A stretch of 64,000 nucleotides of DNA, from the NCBI GenBank assembly GCA_023078555.1, contig CM041201.1, forward strand, positions 8,439,172 to 8,503,171, read 5' to 3'. The stretch comes from Ulva prolifera (taxonomy: Eukaryota > Chlorophyta > Ulvophyceae > Ulvales > Ulvaceae). Positions 21,810 through 33,800 of this stretch are shown piece by piece (positions within the stretch are counted from its first letter, which is position 1; each line of letters begins with the position of its first letter). A program made the translations under genes and the position numbers. The notes beneath the pieces are model-generated. The model saw only the letters and a program-made list of their open reading frames with translations, ran no database searches and had not been told where the DNA came from.

Positions 21810-23649
21810 ATGCCTCGCAACAACGCTGCGTCCTCCGCAGATCCACTAGCAGATCACAAACGGTATGAAAAAAGCAAAAATTTGAATGCTGGAGCGTTTG
21901 GTTTCGTTCAGCTGGCGAAGGACAAGCTTAACAAAGGCGCATACGTTGCTGTCAAGTTCATACCTCGAGGAGAGCACATTAACGAATATGTGGAAGCCGA
22001 GATCATTAATCATCGACAGCTACTCCATCCTCACATCATCCAATTCCAAGAGGTGCGCCTTCCCCGACGCGCAGAAACGTTCGATTGTCAAGAGCACGCG
22101 CACGCGGAGGGCGCTATGCTTACAATGCGCGACCTGTTAAATGTGCCAGTGGCTCAGCTCGAACGCATCTTGTGCTTGTGATGCCTGATGCTATCAACGA
22201 AACTGGCTTTTGTCACGGCTCGACACCAGGAGCGCATGCTCCGTGTCCAAAGCTTTTCATGACGTCGGTTGGCACAACATTGAGACACTTGCTGAACTAC
22301 AGGGCAGAGTGCTGTCGGGCATTTTCAGTAGCCGCTTTGCTACTGGACGCCTGCACTGTCATTGCTCCACAGCTCTGTCGCAGGCTACCACAGGACGTTT
22401 GTCGTGGTGATCGTGAGCACTGTGTGTAGCATATTGTGCGTGATCGATCATGAGCTTATAGAGCGACTAAAAATCAATGCTACATCATGTTCTGTGTTGT
22501 GGGACATCCCAGAAGCCTTGTATATGCATGCAGGTATTTCTGACCGATCATTACCTCGGAATTGCAATGGAGTATGCGAACGGGGGCGATTCCTTTGAGT
22601 ATGTACGGAAAAAGGGTGGCTTGCACGAGAATGAAGCGAGGTGGTTTTTCCAACAACTTATTGTAGCGCTTGACTACTGCCATCGCAAGGGCGTCATCAA
22701 TCGGGACGTAAAGCTGGAAAACACGCTCATACACTGGGCCAGAAAGCCGTTGCTGAAGATCTGTGACTTTGGCTACTCGAAGGATATGAAGTACCAATCA
22801 GCTCCAGCATCCAGAGTGGGCACGCCTGCGTACCTGGCTCCGGAGGTGAGTTGCCCAACGGTGCCCCAATTCACTGTGGCTTTAATATCGCCTGTTCTCT
22901 TGTCCAAGCCAGAACTGCAAGAATGAGAGATCCAGAGCCGATCCTGTGCACTTCATGCAGGTGATTCTCAACAAGAAGGGTGACGTGTACGACGGCAAGA
23001 AGAGTGATGTTTGGAGCTGTGGAGTCATGCTATACGTGACTCTTGTTGGGCAGTATCCATTTGAGCGGCCAGAAGACAAGGGAGACCCGCAGAAGATGCA
23101 CAAAATGATCCGCCGCATTGTCAGTGTTGACTACAAGCTGCCCTCGCGTGTTGAGGTGTCTGATGACTGCAAGGTCAGCTTCACAGTTCAGTTTGGTGAC
23201 CACGATCGATTCCACTCACAGCCAGGGGCCTCCAGCTGCCCGGTCCACTGTGCCTGCTGTGTTAGGTGCTTGCATGCCTGCAGGCGGTCGGACCCACACT
23301 CGCCGTCTCATCCACTTTGACGTGATGCACATCGGTTTGTTGCCCATCAACTTGGACCATACACATCTTGTGCTTGCTGCAGGACTTGCTGAGCAAGATC
23401 TTGGTTGCAAATCCTGACAACCGATTCACAATCAAGGACATCATCCAGCACAGGTGGTTCCAGACAGATCTGCCAAGCCGGGCCCTCAAGATGAATGATG
23501 ACTACTTGCAGCTCACGCCTGAGGGCCAGGGCTTCCAGCAGTTGCATGAGATCAAAGCGATCCTTGCAGACGCTAAGACCAAGATTGGAGCACGGAAGAA
23601 AGAGGATGACCTCATCGTTGCAGCGACGGAGCTGCAGCAGGCGCAATGA
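21810..23649 (+). CDS. SnRK2-like Ser/Thr protein kinase
   Basis: This green-lineage kinase belongs to the SnRK2 group, which acts in osmotic-stress and ABA-type signalling in plants. There are four exons: 21810-22052, 22534-22845, 22961-23173 and 23383-23649. They total 1035 nt (344 aa), and all introns are phase 0. The degenerate glycine loop LNAGAFGFVQLAKD, VKFIPRG with the catalytic Lys, and IINHRQLLHPHIIQFQE come first. KICDFGYSK is a typical SnRK2 DFG loop, followed by RVGTPAYLAPE and DVWSCGVMLYVTLVGQYPFE. NPDNRFTIKDIIQHRWF closes the kinase domain. The catalytic loop reads VINRDVKLEN, with Asn in place of the usual His of HRD, while the catalytic Asp and downstream Asn are kept. After the kinase domain come only about 60 residues, without the acidic ABA box. 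Confidence 0.92.
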
Positions 23650-24390
23650 ACACATGCGATGCGCCGTAATGGCAATCGCGGTGGGATCAGACCAGCAGGC
23701 TGTGTGAGAGAGAGCAGCTACCGTTGCCAATGAGCTCCGGCAAGAAGCCCCCAATGCACTGCAGGTCCGAGACGCTGCATGCAGATCGGAAGGTGTCTGC
23801 GGAAACACAGCCGTCTGTGCAGGATTAGATGTGTCCCCATCAGGCAGCGTGTCACCGCTTGCACTGCATCGCACAGCAGTCCATGCTGTGTCTCGGGCAG
23901 AGTGTCAAAGGGTGGAGGATTCATCAACCTGGCACAGGGGCTTGTACCTCAGCATTGGCACTGCTGCTGAAGCGTTGACCGGGCACGCGGCACGTCCATG
24001 GCACCCTGTTGCACCCGCAAAGGACTGCATTCTGGGCTGGGTGGGAAGCAATGGCTGTTTTGGGCTGAGTCCTGCGTGCACAAGGGGTCGCATGCTCGTG
24101 CGTAAGCATGGAGACGTTTTCACGATGCGCTAGTTTGGGGGAAGCAACATGTGTCCGCTGACACAGCAATTGATGTTTCATATTTTATTTTTTTGCGATG
24201 GCATTTGTGATTGACTTGTACCGGCAGACAGTGCCATGGTCAGCTTCTGTACACCTTCTCTGGTCACCCATGTCGCACCTCATGACGTATACATGATCTG
24301 GCCCATGGGTGCTCAACCTGCTGCATTAACTGACTTTTAGACGCGGTGTGCTGATGCAATTTCCCGCAGGGTTAGGGTATAAGGGATTCA
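23650..24390. other. Intergenic stretch downstream of the SnRK2-like kinase
   Basis: No convincing gene was found. A T-rich tract (tattttatttttttg) lies at about 24180-24195. Confidence 0.4.
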
Positions 24391-24728
24391 TGATGTGTAT
24401 ATTGAGGAGCCCTGGTAGAGCGCCACATCCAGAATGGACCATATCAGGTCAATGTGATGGCTGTCGCATAACATCCAAGTTCATGATACCCCCAATTGGC
24501 ACTAAAGGCAACACTGGCAGTCAATTCATTCAAGATGGCAACACTGTGACTATCAGCCAGAGCGATGCAGCTATTTTGGCGTCTCAGAAATGGCATTACA
24601 TTGTAATGATGGCTACACCCTGCCCCGCTGTCGCAGAAGCTAAAACAGTGAAGCATGCTCCAAATTATCAGGTGCAGGCTGTGCAAAAGGCCGACGGAAC
24701 TTACTTTGCGGGCCCAGATCTCAACTGA
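24391..24728 (+). CDS. Hypothetical protein or 3' exon, about 112 aa
   Basis: The open frame from an ATG near 24391 (MMCILRSPGRAPHPEWTISG...) to a stop at 24726 has protein-like composition. It includes ITSKFMIPPIGTKGN and SQFIQDGNTVTISQS, and ends in QAVQKADGTYFAGPDLN. A possible acceptor (cccgcag) lies just upstream at about 24370, so it may be the last exon of a longer gene whose 5' exons I could not identify. No family is recognised. Confidence 0.35.
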
Positions 24729-25401
24729 CGCACATCACAGAACGTTTCTGGGAGCAATAGACGTGGCCCAAGGTTTAAGATGAGGGGAAAATGTTAGGAT
24801 TGGTGAAAAAGTGTTGATCGCAGCATTTCCTGGCTTGATTGGCGACCGTTGCATAGGCCAGGTCTCTCCTCTAGGAGAGCAATTGTGCTTCACTTGTCTT
24901 TGGTGATATGCGTGACAACTGCGATGCTTGCCAAATAGTTGCGATTGCCTTGCTCTTCCCTAGGTTAGTCTGGACTTGCAGGTGACTTGCAACGCTATAC
25001 CATGCGAGTACGGTAAGCTGCATCCACTAAATTACGAGTCAATGATGTTCTGGCAAGACGCACACAGTGCATTCGCACTGCATGCGCTGTTCTGGCCTGC
25101 TGTGCAGCTGCGTAGGCACCTGCTCTGTAGCGGATCCGACGCGCGCAGTCGACCTACCGGGGGTGTAATAGACAAGCTATCGCAGCAGCAGCAGGTCATG
25201 CCCGTAGCATGCAAAAGAGTTAGTTTTGATGTCATGTCGAATTGCTCATCGCATTCTCGGCAGGCACTGCTGGAGTACACGGGTCGTCACCGCTATCCCC
25301 GTCGAGAGGAATCGGACTGCGAAAGAGCCGCATATCAAAGCATTTCATCAACGTGTTTTGACACATCTACGTGAATTGTCTGTTGCTGGCAATCCGGAAG
25401 C
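24729..25401. other. Intergenic, cullin promoter side
   Basis: 673 bp with no recognised feature. A short ORF (25032-25280, minus) lacks family resemblance. Confidence 0.4.
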
Positions 25402-28400
25402 ATGATTCATCGCGAGGTCATCGAACTGGAGGATGGCTGGCAGCGAATGGAGGTACGGTCGTTGAAGACACTCGTATAGTGATCGGCATGTACATGCTTC
25501 TCAAATTTGTTGATTGCTGCAGTATGGGATCAGCAAGCTGATCAGGATCCTAGAGAGCGAGCCGGACACATGTTTCACAGCTGCGGAGTACATGAACCTG
25601 TACACGACAACTTACAATATGTGCACCCAGAAGCCACCACACGAATATTCAGAGCAGCTCTATGAGAGATATAAACGCGTCTTCAAGACGTACTTGACGG
25701 ATACGGTGCGCTCCTCCGTGACAGGGCTCTGCACTTGGCGACGATCACGCTTACATAAAGATGCCTTCCTCTTGTAGGTTCTAGAGCGTGTGAAGCAGCA
25801 AGAATCAGGACCGGCACTTCTTACAGAGCTTTCTTCGGCATGGTCCAATCACGAGATCATGGTCCGGTGGTTGACTCGCTTCTTCAATTACTTGGACAGG
25901 TGCGCTCCCGTAGGAGACACGAGTGTGTGATGTCAGGCCACTAAGTTTTCTGATGGCGATGCATGGGTGTAGGTACTATGTCGTGCGGCATAACCTGCCA
26001 AATTTGAGCCAGGTGGGCTTGATGTGCTTCCGAGGTTCGTGAACTGTTCCTTGCTCGCTCCCGCCATCCGATATCGTGCAACGGAACTCTTCTTGCTAAG
26101 ATATGGTTTGATCTGCTATGTTCAGATTTTCTTTCTTGCAGACTGTGTGTTCGAGGATGGACATGACAAGGCCAAGGATGCTGTCTTGGAGCTGATCTCC
26201 CGTGAAAGAGACGGCGAGCAGATTGATCGAGATCTGATCAAGAATGTTCTTGTGATCTTCGTTGATGTGGGTATGGACAAAGGCACAGAAGTGTACGAGC
26301 AGAAATTTCAAGTGCCACTTTTGGACGACATCAAGCGGCACTACAGCGCGAAGGCTGCTGAGTGGATTCAGCTTGAGTCTTGCTCGGAATATCTCATCAA
26401 AACGGAGAAGAGCCTCAACGCCGAAGAGGATCGTGCGGTGTACTATTTGCATGCCATCTCAAAGCAGCCTGTGCTGGATGCAGTGCAGACAGAGCTGTTG
26501 AAGAACAAGCAGACCGAGCTGATCGAAAAGGATACTGGTTGTCGAGCAATGCTCCAGGACAGCAAATTGGATGACTTGCGGCGCATGTTCCAGCTATTCC
26601 AACGATGTGGGGCTGCATGCATCACCCCGCTGGCAGACATTTTCCGCAAGCACATTGAGGAGGAGGGCATGGCCCTGCTGAGCCAGGTCAAGAGTGCAGT
26701 AGATGCAGGAGCTGAGAGCGGTGCAGGAGCTGCTAGCCGCAAGGAAGCGGCCAATGCAGAACAGCAGTTTATCCGCAACATTCTTGCGCTTCAGGTACGA
26801 ATGCTGCTCCTTTTCCTGTCCTGAATTGCGCATCAGTGTAACATCTTGAAGTGAAACAATGCTCGCATCTGTCAACCTCAGCGGGTCGATTCGCACATGG
26901 CTTATTCTCAACCTGAGCTGCCAAAGCCATGTGCTTGTGCGCTTGTGCAGGACAAGTACCTGGATGTTGTCAAGGATTGCTTTCAAGCGAACTCTTCAAT
27001 GCACAAGGCGCTCAAGGATGCATTCGAGTCCTTCTGTAACAAGCAGGTCGGCACAAGCAGCACACCGGAGCTCATGGCAAACTTCTGCGACACCTTGCTC
27101 CGGAAAGGAGGTGGCGAGCGTCTCACAGATGACGAGCTTGAAGCCACATTGGACAAGGTCGTGAAGCTGCTTGTCTACATCAATGACCGAGACATGTTTA
27201 GGTGTGAATGTCCTTGTGCATCCCCCGTGTGCACACATTTGCCATCCTCATGTGGTTGCTCAAGATGCTGTCAAGTCGTTTCCATGATCAAGGCAGTTCC
27301 CCATAGCCACCACGCAGATCCTGGTGTCATGGGTCTGTATGCTTGCAGCGAGTTCCACCGTAAGAAGCTGGCACGACGATTGCTCAGTGCCGGTCAGGTC
27401 GAACAGCAGGAACAGACATTCCTGTCTCGCCTGAAACAGCAGTGCGGAGCTCAGTTCACCCAGAAGATGGAGGGTATGAACAATGATCTCGCCATCGCAC
27501 GAGAGAAGCAAAGCGAATTCCAGGAGTGGCTCAATGGAAAGGTCTGATTTACACTGCAGCACAAGCGGTTTAGGCATACAGCAAGCTCAGGGATTGTATG
27601 AATGATTTGAAAGTACCACTGCTCCATCCACATCAACACGTGCCCGTCGTCTCAGCCATGTGAACGGGCTCGCTTTCTTGTACCTTAAAACCGTATACAT
27701 CACAGTGCCATATGCCATGTTTTCGATGTCCCTGTGGATGTCACCTTGCAAGCGTGCATGTCCGCACGCTGTCACCTGAAAGGGGCAAGTCCACATGGAT
27801 ATCATCCACAAGTGCTTGTGCTTTGTCATGATGTGGAAGGCGATATTCCTGGCAATTTCATCCATTCAATTGTGCCTGTAGGTGCACCGGAATTTTGACG
27901 ATGTTCGCCATGCAAGTGTACTAGTGTTCTGGACCATGGTTCTGTTGTCAGGAGCTGTTCGATGTTGCTTGTGAATCGTTCTATCTGCCTGTGTAGGATT
28001 TCGACCTGCAGACGGACTTGGACGTCAAGGTGCTGACAACAGGATTCTGGCCATCATACAAAAGTGCAGAGCAGTTAGCGCTGCCACGTCAGATGGTGGA
28101 CTGCATTGACGCGTTCCAAAAGTTCTACACGGACACAACGAAGCACCGCAATCTCACATGGATCCACAACCTAGTGCGGCTCCGCATGTTCGTCAGGCCA
28201 GGAAATAGTGTGACGTATCTGCCATGCAGGACTGTCTCTGTATTTATATCGGCGCCAGGTTCGCATGATTGCCATGAGCCAGTATACATTGCAGTGACAC
28301 CATTCATTATGTCAGGTGTATCACTCAGTGGTACCTGTCATAATTTGCACAGCAGGTTCAGTTTTTCTCCCAGAATGCGGTGTGTTGCAGGGTACCATGG

Positions 28401-29109
28401 TTATCAAGGCTCCATTCAAACCGTCAGCCAAGGAACTGGTGGTGATGCCATACCAAGCAGCATTGCTGATGCTCTTCAATGATGTTGATGAGCTGTCTTT
28501 TGAGGACATTCGCTCTCGCCTGCAGCTGAGCGACGAAGACACGATGCGCACTCTCGGCACTCTTGCTTGTTCCAAGGCCAACATTCTCCTAGTGGTTGGC
28601 CAGGAAGACCCAAAGAAGCGGCCGAAGAAGCTCAAAAAGGACGATTGCTTCAAAGTGAATTGGAACTTCACAGACCGCCTGGTTAGGTGATGTCCCTGTT
28701 GGCTGATCTTATGACCGAATGAGCAGCCTAGGCTGATCGTTGCGTCAAAGTGGCTGCACATACATCCGAGGGTATCAGACACGTTCAGGTGGTTTTCTAG
28801 CTGTTGTGCTGATAAGTGTTGATCGTGTGCAGGATTAAGGTACCTATGCCCGTGCAAGAAGATAAGAAGAAGGTTGTCGAAGAGGTGCAAAAGGATCGCA
28901 AATTTGCAATTGATGCTGCAATTGTTCGCACAATGAAGAGCCGGAAGGCGCTGGAGCATACCCAGCTGGTGCTGGAGGTCATGCAGCAAGTCAAGAAGAT
29001 GTTCGCAGCAGATCAAAAGATCATCAAGAATAGAATAGGTGATCTGATTGACAGGGAATACCTGGAACGAGACAAAAACAACAGCAAGTTGTACAAGTAT
29101 CTAGCTTAG
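25402..29109 (+). CDS. CUL1: Cullin (CUL1-like scaffold of SCF ubiquitin ligase)
   Basis: This is the scaffold that joins SKP1/F-box adaptors to the RBX1-E2 module and is activated by NEDD8. Ten exons are 25402-25452, 25523-25705, 25778-25899, 25973-26034, 26142-26794, 26951-27201, 27349-27541, 27997-28173, 28391-28686 and 28833-29109. They total 2265 nt (754 aa), the normal length, with all phases matching. Cullin repeats begin [20 protein letters not shown] and include [20 protein letters not shown]. The cullin-homology region has [24 protein letters not shown] and [16 protein letters not shown]. The neddylation domain runs from [20 protein letters not shown], with the acceptor Lys in VRTMKSRK. 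The end [20 protein letters not shown] resembles YLERDxxNxxxYxYLA of CUL1. The first exon ([13 protein letters not shown]) is short. The SCF co-chaperone SGT1 is also in this window. Confidence 0.96.
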
Positions 29110-29386
29110 TACTGATTATGATTCGTCCTACAGCAACTGAGCGCATTCTTTCCTTCCCTGCCATACAATGTTTTCAGTTCAAAGTTTCCTCAGTAATGTA
29201 GCACAGAGCAACGGGTGCCAATCAGCGGTGCACACTGTATGTGAACATATGTGCCTGGATGCTGAATGCAATCGCTGCTGCATGGAAATATAGTTGGCCT
29301 ACAGGATGACAAGTGGACCAATTATGAGCTTTGTGAACGATAGATGTTGAGGTGCGAGTGCAGCCAATATTTCAATAATATGCCCA

Positions 29387-29391
29387 TGTAA
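29387..29391 (+). terminator. Candidate TGTAA signal of the cullin gene
   Basis: TGTAA lies 278 nt past the cullin stop. It is the first in the 3' flank, but farther away than in other genes here. Confidence 0.3.
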
Positions 29392-29554
29392 ACGTGCTTG
29401 GACAAGCTGAGCATTGGATGGCTGCTCATGTGACATGGTCAAGTTCTGAACTACCAGATCCTGCTGAGAAAAACCCTGCTTCGTTGCTCTGCCCGTGTGT
29501 GGGCAATATGCAAGCTTGAGTTTCGCAGCTCTCACCATTCACGTGACCCTGTGT

Positions 29555-29559
29555 TTACA
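29555..29559 (-). terminator. Candidate TGTAA signal of mACP
   Basis: TTACA on the plus strand (TGTAA on the minus) lies about 112 nt downstream of the mACP stop. Confidence 0.4.
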
Positions 29560-29670
29560 TAGTCTGGCAATACGTTGAACGTGTCATTCATCACAAATCT
29601 GTAGGGTCAGAAACGATCACTGTTAACAAGATGGAACTTGTTGAAGCGTGGCTTTGGGCTACCATTAGAA

Positions 29671-30287
29671 TCACTTGGCATGGGGATGGTTTGTGAAGTA
29701 CCTACAAAATAAATCGAGACAGCGTCAAAAGATGTGTAGAAGAACAATACACCAATCATAAAGCATTATGGCCGTGAATCGCACTCTACCGCTTGCTCAA
29801 TGCTCTGTATGCTGTCTGCATCCTCGTCCGGGATCTCAACACAGAACTCCTCCTCCATGGCCATTACAACCTCCACTGTGTCGAGGCTGTCTAGCCCAAG
29901 CTCTTTAAACGATGAAGAAGTCGATACCTGCACAGCTTTGGTGGCTGAAGGACACCATACAGGTCAGGGTTTCCCAGGTAATGTCTGTGGTACGAGCATG
30001 TCGCTTGACTTTGGGGTGGCTTCAGAGAGCCCCCCCTTCTCCGACACAGGCTTCACAGCCGAGATCAGCAGAAGACTAGTGGCCAGCACCTTGTTCGCAT
30101 CAACCTTTTCAAAGTTTTTTACATTTGAGAGAATCCGATCCGTAACTTGGTTTCTGTCCAGATATCCGCTGGCGTACCACCGCTGAACAGCGATTTGGAG
30201 AGGAGACAGCGGGAACGCAGCCGGAGAAATCCGACCGTGAGACAACACAGCCTGCTGGATGCTGGAAAGGACTCGCGACAAAGACAT
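29671..30287 (-). CDS. Mitochondrial acyl carrier protein
   Basis: This 4'-phosphopantetheine carrier serves mitochondrial fatty-acid and lipoate synthesis and is also a complex I and Fe-S-assembly partner. Three exons (30287-30090, 29927-29785, 29701-29671) total 372 nt (123 aa). The N-terminal about 40 residues ([20 protein letters not shown]...) are Arg/Ser/Ala-rich without acids, a typical mitochondrial presequence. The mature domain has [18 protein letters not shown] and [20 protein letters not shown]. The Ser of GLDSLD is the phosphopantetheine site. The domain ends [20 protein letters not shown]. The last exon is only 31 nt and encodes the conserved end YFTNHPHAK. Without it the frame would run into an unrelated tail. 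The gene is convergent with the cullin. Confidence 0.94.
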
Positions 30288-30896
30288 GGTCACCAATGCC
30301 CGGCAGCAGCAGGCAGAGTTTGCAGGCCAGGGCGCGAGCCGACGATTATACTTTACACGCTAAAGAAACCTACAGCTAGTTGTCTCGAAGTCACTGATCA
30401 CTTCTCTTTGTGATCAGATCTGTAGCGTGCACGCCGGCAGCAGATCGTGAGATGGTCAGCGCACCGCCACAGCCATGGCCAGCGGTGGCATCTGGCCTGT
30501 ATGCTACTGTGCCTGCACGCTGCATGAAGTTCCATCCCGGTTCAGCTACAACACCATAAACCCCATCGCAAGATATTCGGCATTTGTACGTCCGTTTCCA
30601 TTGTGAAGGTAACTTTTTGCCCGTTCGCCCTCGTTGATCACATCCATTCCCTTTACACCAGAAAAGTCGAGTGGCCGACGCAAGCGAGATACCACAACAC
30701 ATATTCTGTTTTGTTACAAGACGGAGTCTCCAGTTTGATGATACGCCTTCTCATTTCACGTGTACTGGCATGTGTGATACGATTCTGCTTGCAGCAGACG
30801 AGAAACTCCTTTCAAGGGACAAATAGATTAGGGTCCGTATTTTCCAATGCATCCATATTCATCAATGCTCATCCCTCGAAGCTCATCAACACAGCA
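30288..30896. other. Intergenic region between the coiled-coil giant and mACP
   Basis: 609 bp combine the 3' UTR of the upstream coiled-coil gene and the mACP promoter, both on the minus strand. TTACA at 30714-30718 is a possible minus-strand poly(A) signal 180 nt past the giant gene's stop. No other feature was seen. Confidence 0.45.
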
Positions 30897-33800
30897 TCAC
30901 TTGCTGAGGGTCATGACTCTGCGCTCCAGAACATCTACATCCTTCAACACTTCAGCCAGCTGCCTTTGCAACCCAACATTCTTGTTCCTCAACCACTTGA
31001 CCTGCAGTAGTTCGTGGTTCGGCTTATCAATGATCTCAGCGCCTATGGGGTGCGGTTGTCCTCAAGAGCCCAATTTCAGGCCATCGCCCCATTCATTGTT
31101 TTGCTATCACACAAACAATTCAGGAAAATTTCACATATCATGACGCCATATTTCATGCCATAAGGATCGGCGTCACCTGCTCCGAGTCAGATGGTGCCTG
31201 CATGAAGGCGTGGCCTTGCTCGTTCAACAGTTCACTGCACTGATCCGAAAGGAGCTGCAGGTCAGACAATGCCTGATCCCTTTCCTCTCGCATCTCCTCA
31301 AATTGTTCTTCCAAGACTGTCTGGGCTCCCAGTAGCGAGGTCAATTGCTGCTGCAGTAGCACCTGCAGCTCTGCACGCTCCCTGTCTTTTTCGTTCAGCC
31401 TGCAGCAATTTACATATTTTTGTCCAGAATCTGACATTGTGCCAGACAATTGTGTCATGTGCATTTGGCAACCTTGCATTGTCACTGCTGAATCAGCATG
31501 GTGTGAGCTCATGCTTTGCGATGAAGCGCATGTGTCACATAACCAAAATCATTATGCCATGTTCCTGATGCTTTCCCCGGCGCATGCCCAATTCAGGTCA
31601 TCACTTTGTCAGAGCTCGTCATCATACAAGTGGAAACAGCTTCATCAATTTCGTGGATTCAGCAGTGATGAAAGCCTGCACACCTGGACTGCATCTCTGT
31701 TGCATGCGCCTCGGCAAGCTGAAGGTCGGTATTGGCGACCGCCACTGCCTCCTGAAGCTGATGCACCTCGTCTGCTAGCTTTTCGCTTTGTGCCTGCACA
31801 CAAGAATGCACATCTAGTCCCTGCCGGAATGCTTGGCTGCTGCGATCGTCCTGTGGACGCATCCTCGCCAGTTGTTCTCTCAAGTTCCTGAGCTCGCATA
31901 TGTAAATGCATGGTCATCACAACCACGATCCACTGGACGTGCCCTTAGGTTCGATTCCACGTCATGCAGCTACACGGACAGCGTACTGGAACAAACTTAT
32001 TGCAAGGAACATCATGGCAGCTTTGCACACACCCCCAAACATGAACAGCCTCTTGACGCAGGCAGCACTATACAGAGCACAAAACAAAGTAAGACCCACC
32101 TCGATGGCAGAGTTGGTCTGTAGAGAATCTAGCTGTGCTTGCAGTGTCCCTACATCAGCAAGGAGCTGCTGCACGACGGAGCGTTCGTTCTCATGCTCTT
32201 TTCGTACAAACTCTAGCTCTGCTTCTGCATATGAGGCTTTCTTCAACGCTTCTCGAAGCCGCTGCTCCATGTTTAGAGTTGCCTCTCGTCCCTCTGTGCC
32301 AAGGGAACTGTTACCCGGGCTCTGCAATCCATCAGAGGCAAAAGCCTGGATCTGTGGAGAGGTTGGAGACTGCGTGCCCACTCCAGTGCTACTTGTGTAG
32401 TCTTTCAGATGCTCGACTTGCTCGTGAGCAGCTCTTGCACCGCGAGAATAGACAGCCAGTGTCCGCTACACAAGATTTTGGAAAGCCTCAGTGCAGGCGG
32501 CCTGCCACCTGACTTACTGTAAAGCTATTGTGAGAGCGGCCCGTGCCTGCTGTGGCATGGCAGACGCGCATATGTATCAACATCAAGTCAAGCAAATGCC
32601 ACAACCGCACTAGGATACTGCAGAAGACACGCACCTGGTATTTGGCCTCTTGGTACAGGAGCGTTGCCTTGAGCGCCGAAATTTTGTCAGCGTCAGCTGC
32701 CGATGCGGCCGCCAAGTGCTGTGCCTGCTTTGTGGCAGCGTCGGCTGCTTGCTGGAGACGCTGTTGTTCCTCGGCTGTCCGCTTGGCAGCTTTCTGAAGC
32801 TCCTGCACCCACCAAGTACCTGCTACTGAGAACATGATGCCGCCTCCCACGCAAGTTGTCTCTCCCAGCGTTGCGTAGAGCATGCCCCTCCACGGCCTCC
32901 CACGCCACCGTCTCCGACGATCATTTCCCATGGCACTTTAGCAGATTACTTTGCGGCTGGCACTTTGTGCGTGCCCATAAAAAATACTCAAGCAATCCTG
33001 ACTGAGCTAACCTATGCCTCGGTACTTGGTGATGCGTCCCTGAGCCACACCTGTTCCAGCTTTGATTGCAGTGTCTGCAAGGCCGTGTTTGCAACTTGAG
33101 CTGACTGCTCCTCAGCTTCAGCGCGGGCAGCTGACTGCACCTCACAGGCCTCATGCAGCTCCTCCACAGTGCTCTGCAGCGCCTCACAGTCTCCCTCAAG
33201 CTCCCTCACCTGAGCCCGAAGCGCCTCGGCCTGGGCAGCTGCGGCAGCGCCCTCCTGCTGTGCCAAGACTGCGGAGCTCCTCAGCTCCGTCTCACGGCCG
33301 GCGGCTGCAGCCAGCTGCTGCTGTGATGAGCTGAGAGCCTCCTGCGCTTCCTCAAGCTGTGCCTGCAAGCCCGCTGCTTGGGCGCTGACAGCGTCCAGGC
33401 TGTTTTGCATCTCGATTGCCCGGCCCGGGGGTTCCTGCATCTGCCCAACGGTCGCAGCATGTCATGATGCATCCGCAAAGTCCAATGTTGCACTCCTACA
33501 TGAGCTTTCTGAACCCATCGGCACACTGCTCATTACACCATGTCATGCGACAAGGTGCAACGAGCCCACACCAGCCTCTTGTATAGGCAAACACTGTGCG
33601 CTCTAGATCCCAGCATCGCAGCCTGTACAAAAAGTGAGTGCCCACCTGCTGTCGCAGCGCTTCCATTGCAGCTGACAGGTCAGTCACGGTGCCCTGAAGC
33701 TGCTGGACCTGCTGCAGCAGAGCCTCCTCTCGCTGATCTGCTGCCGCAGCATCCTGCTGCAGCTGCTGCATCTGCTGCTGTACAGATGCATGCGCCTGAT

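Noticed and set aside
31945..31960. ggttcgattcc, which resembles a tRNA T-arm/B box
   Set aside because: Flanking bases do not form a T stem, no acceptor stem or anticodon arm fits, and it lies in an intron of the coiled-coil giant.
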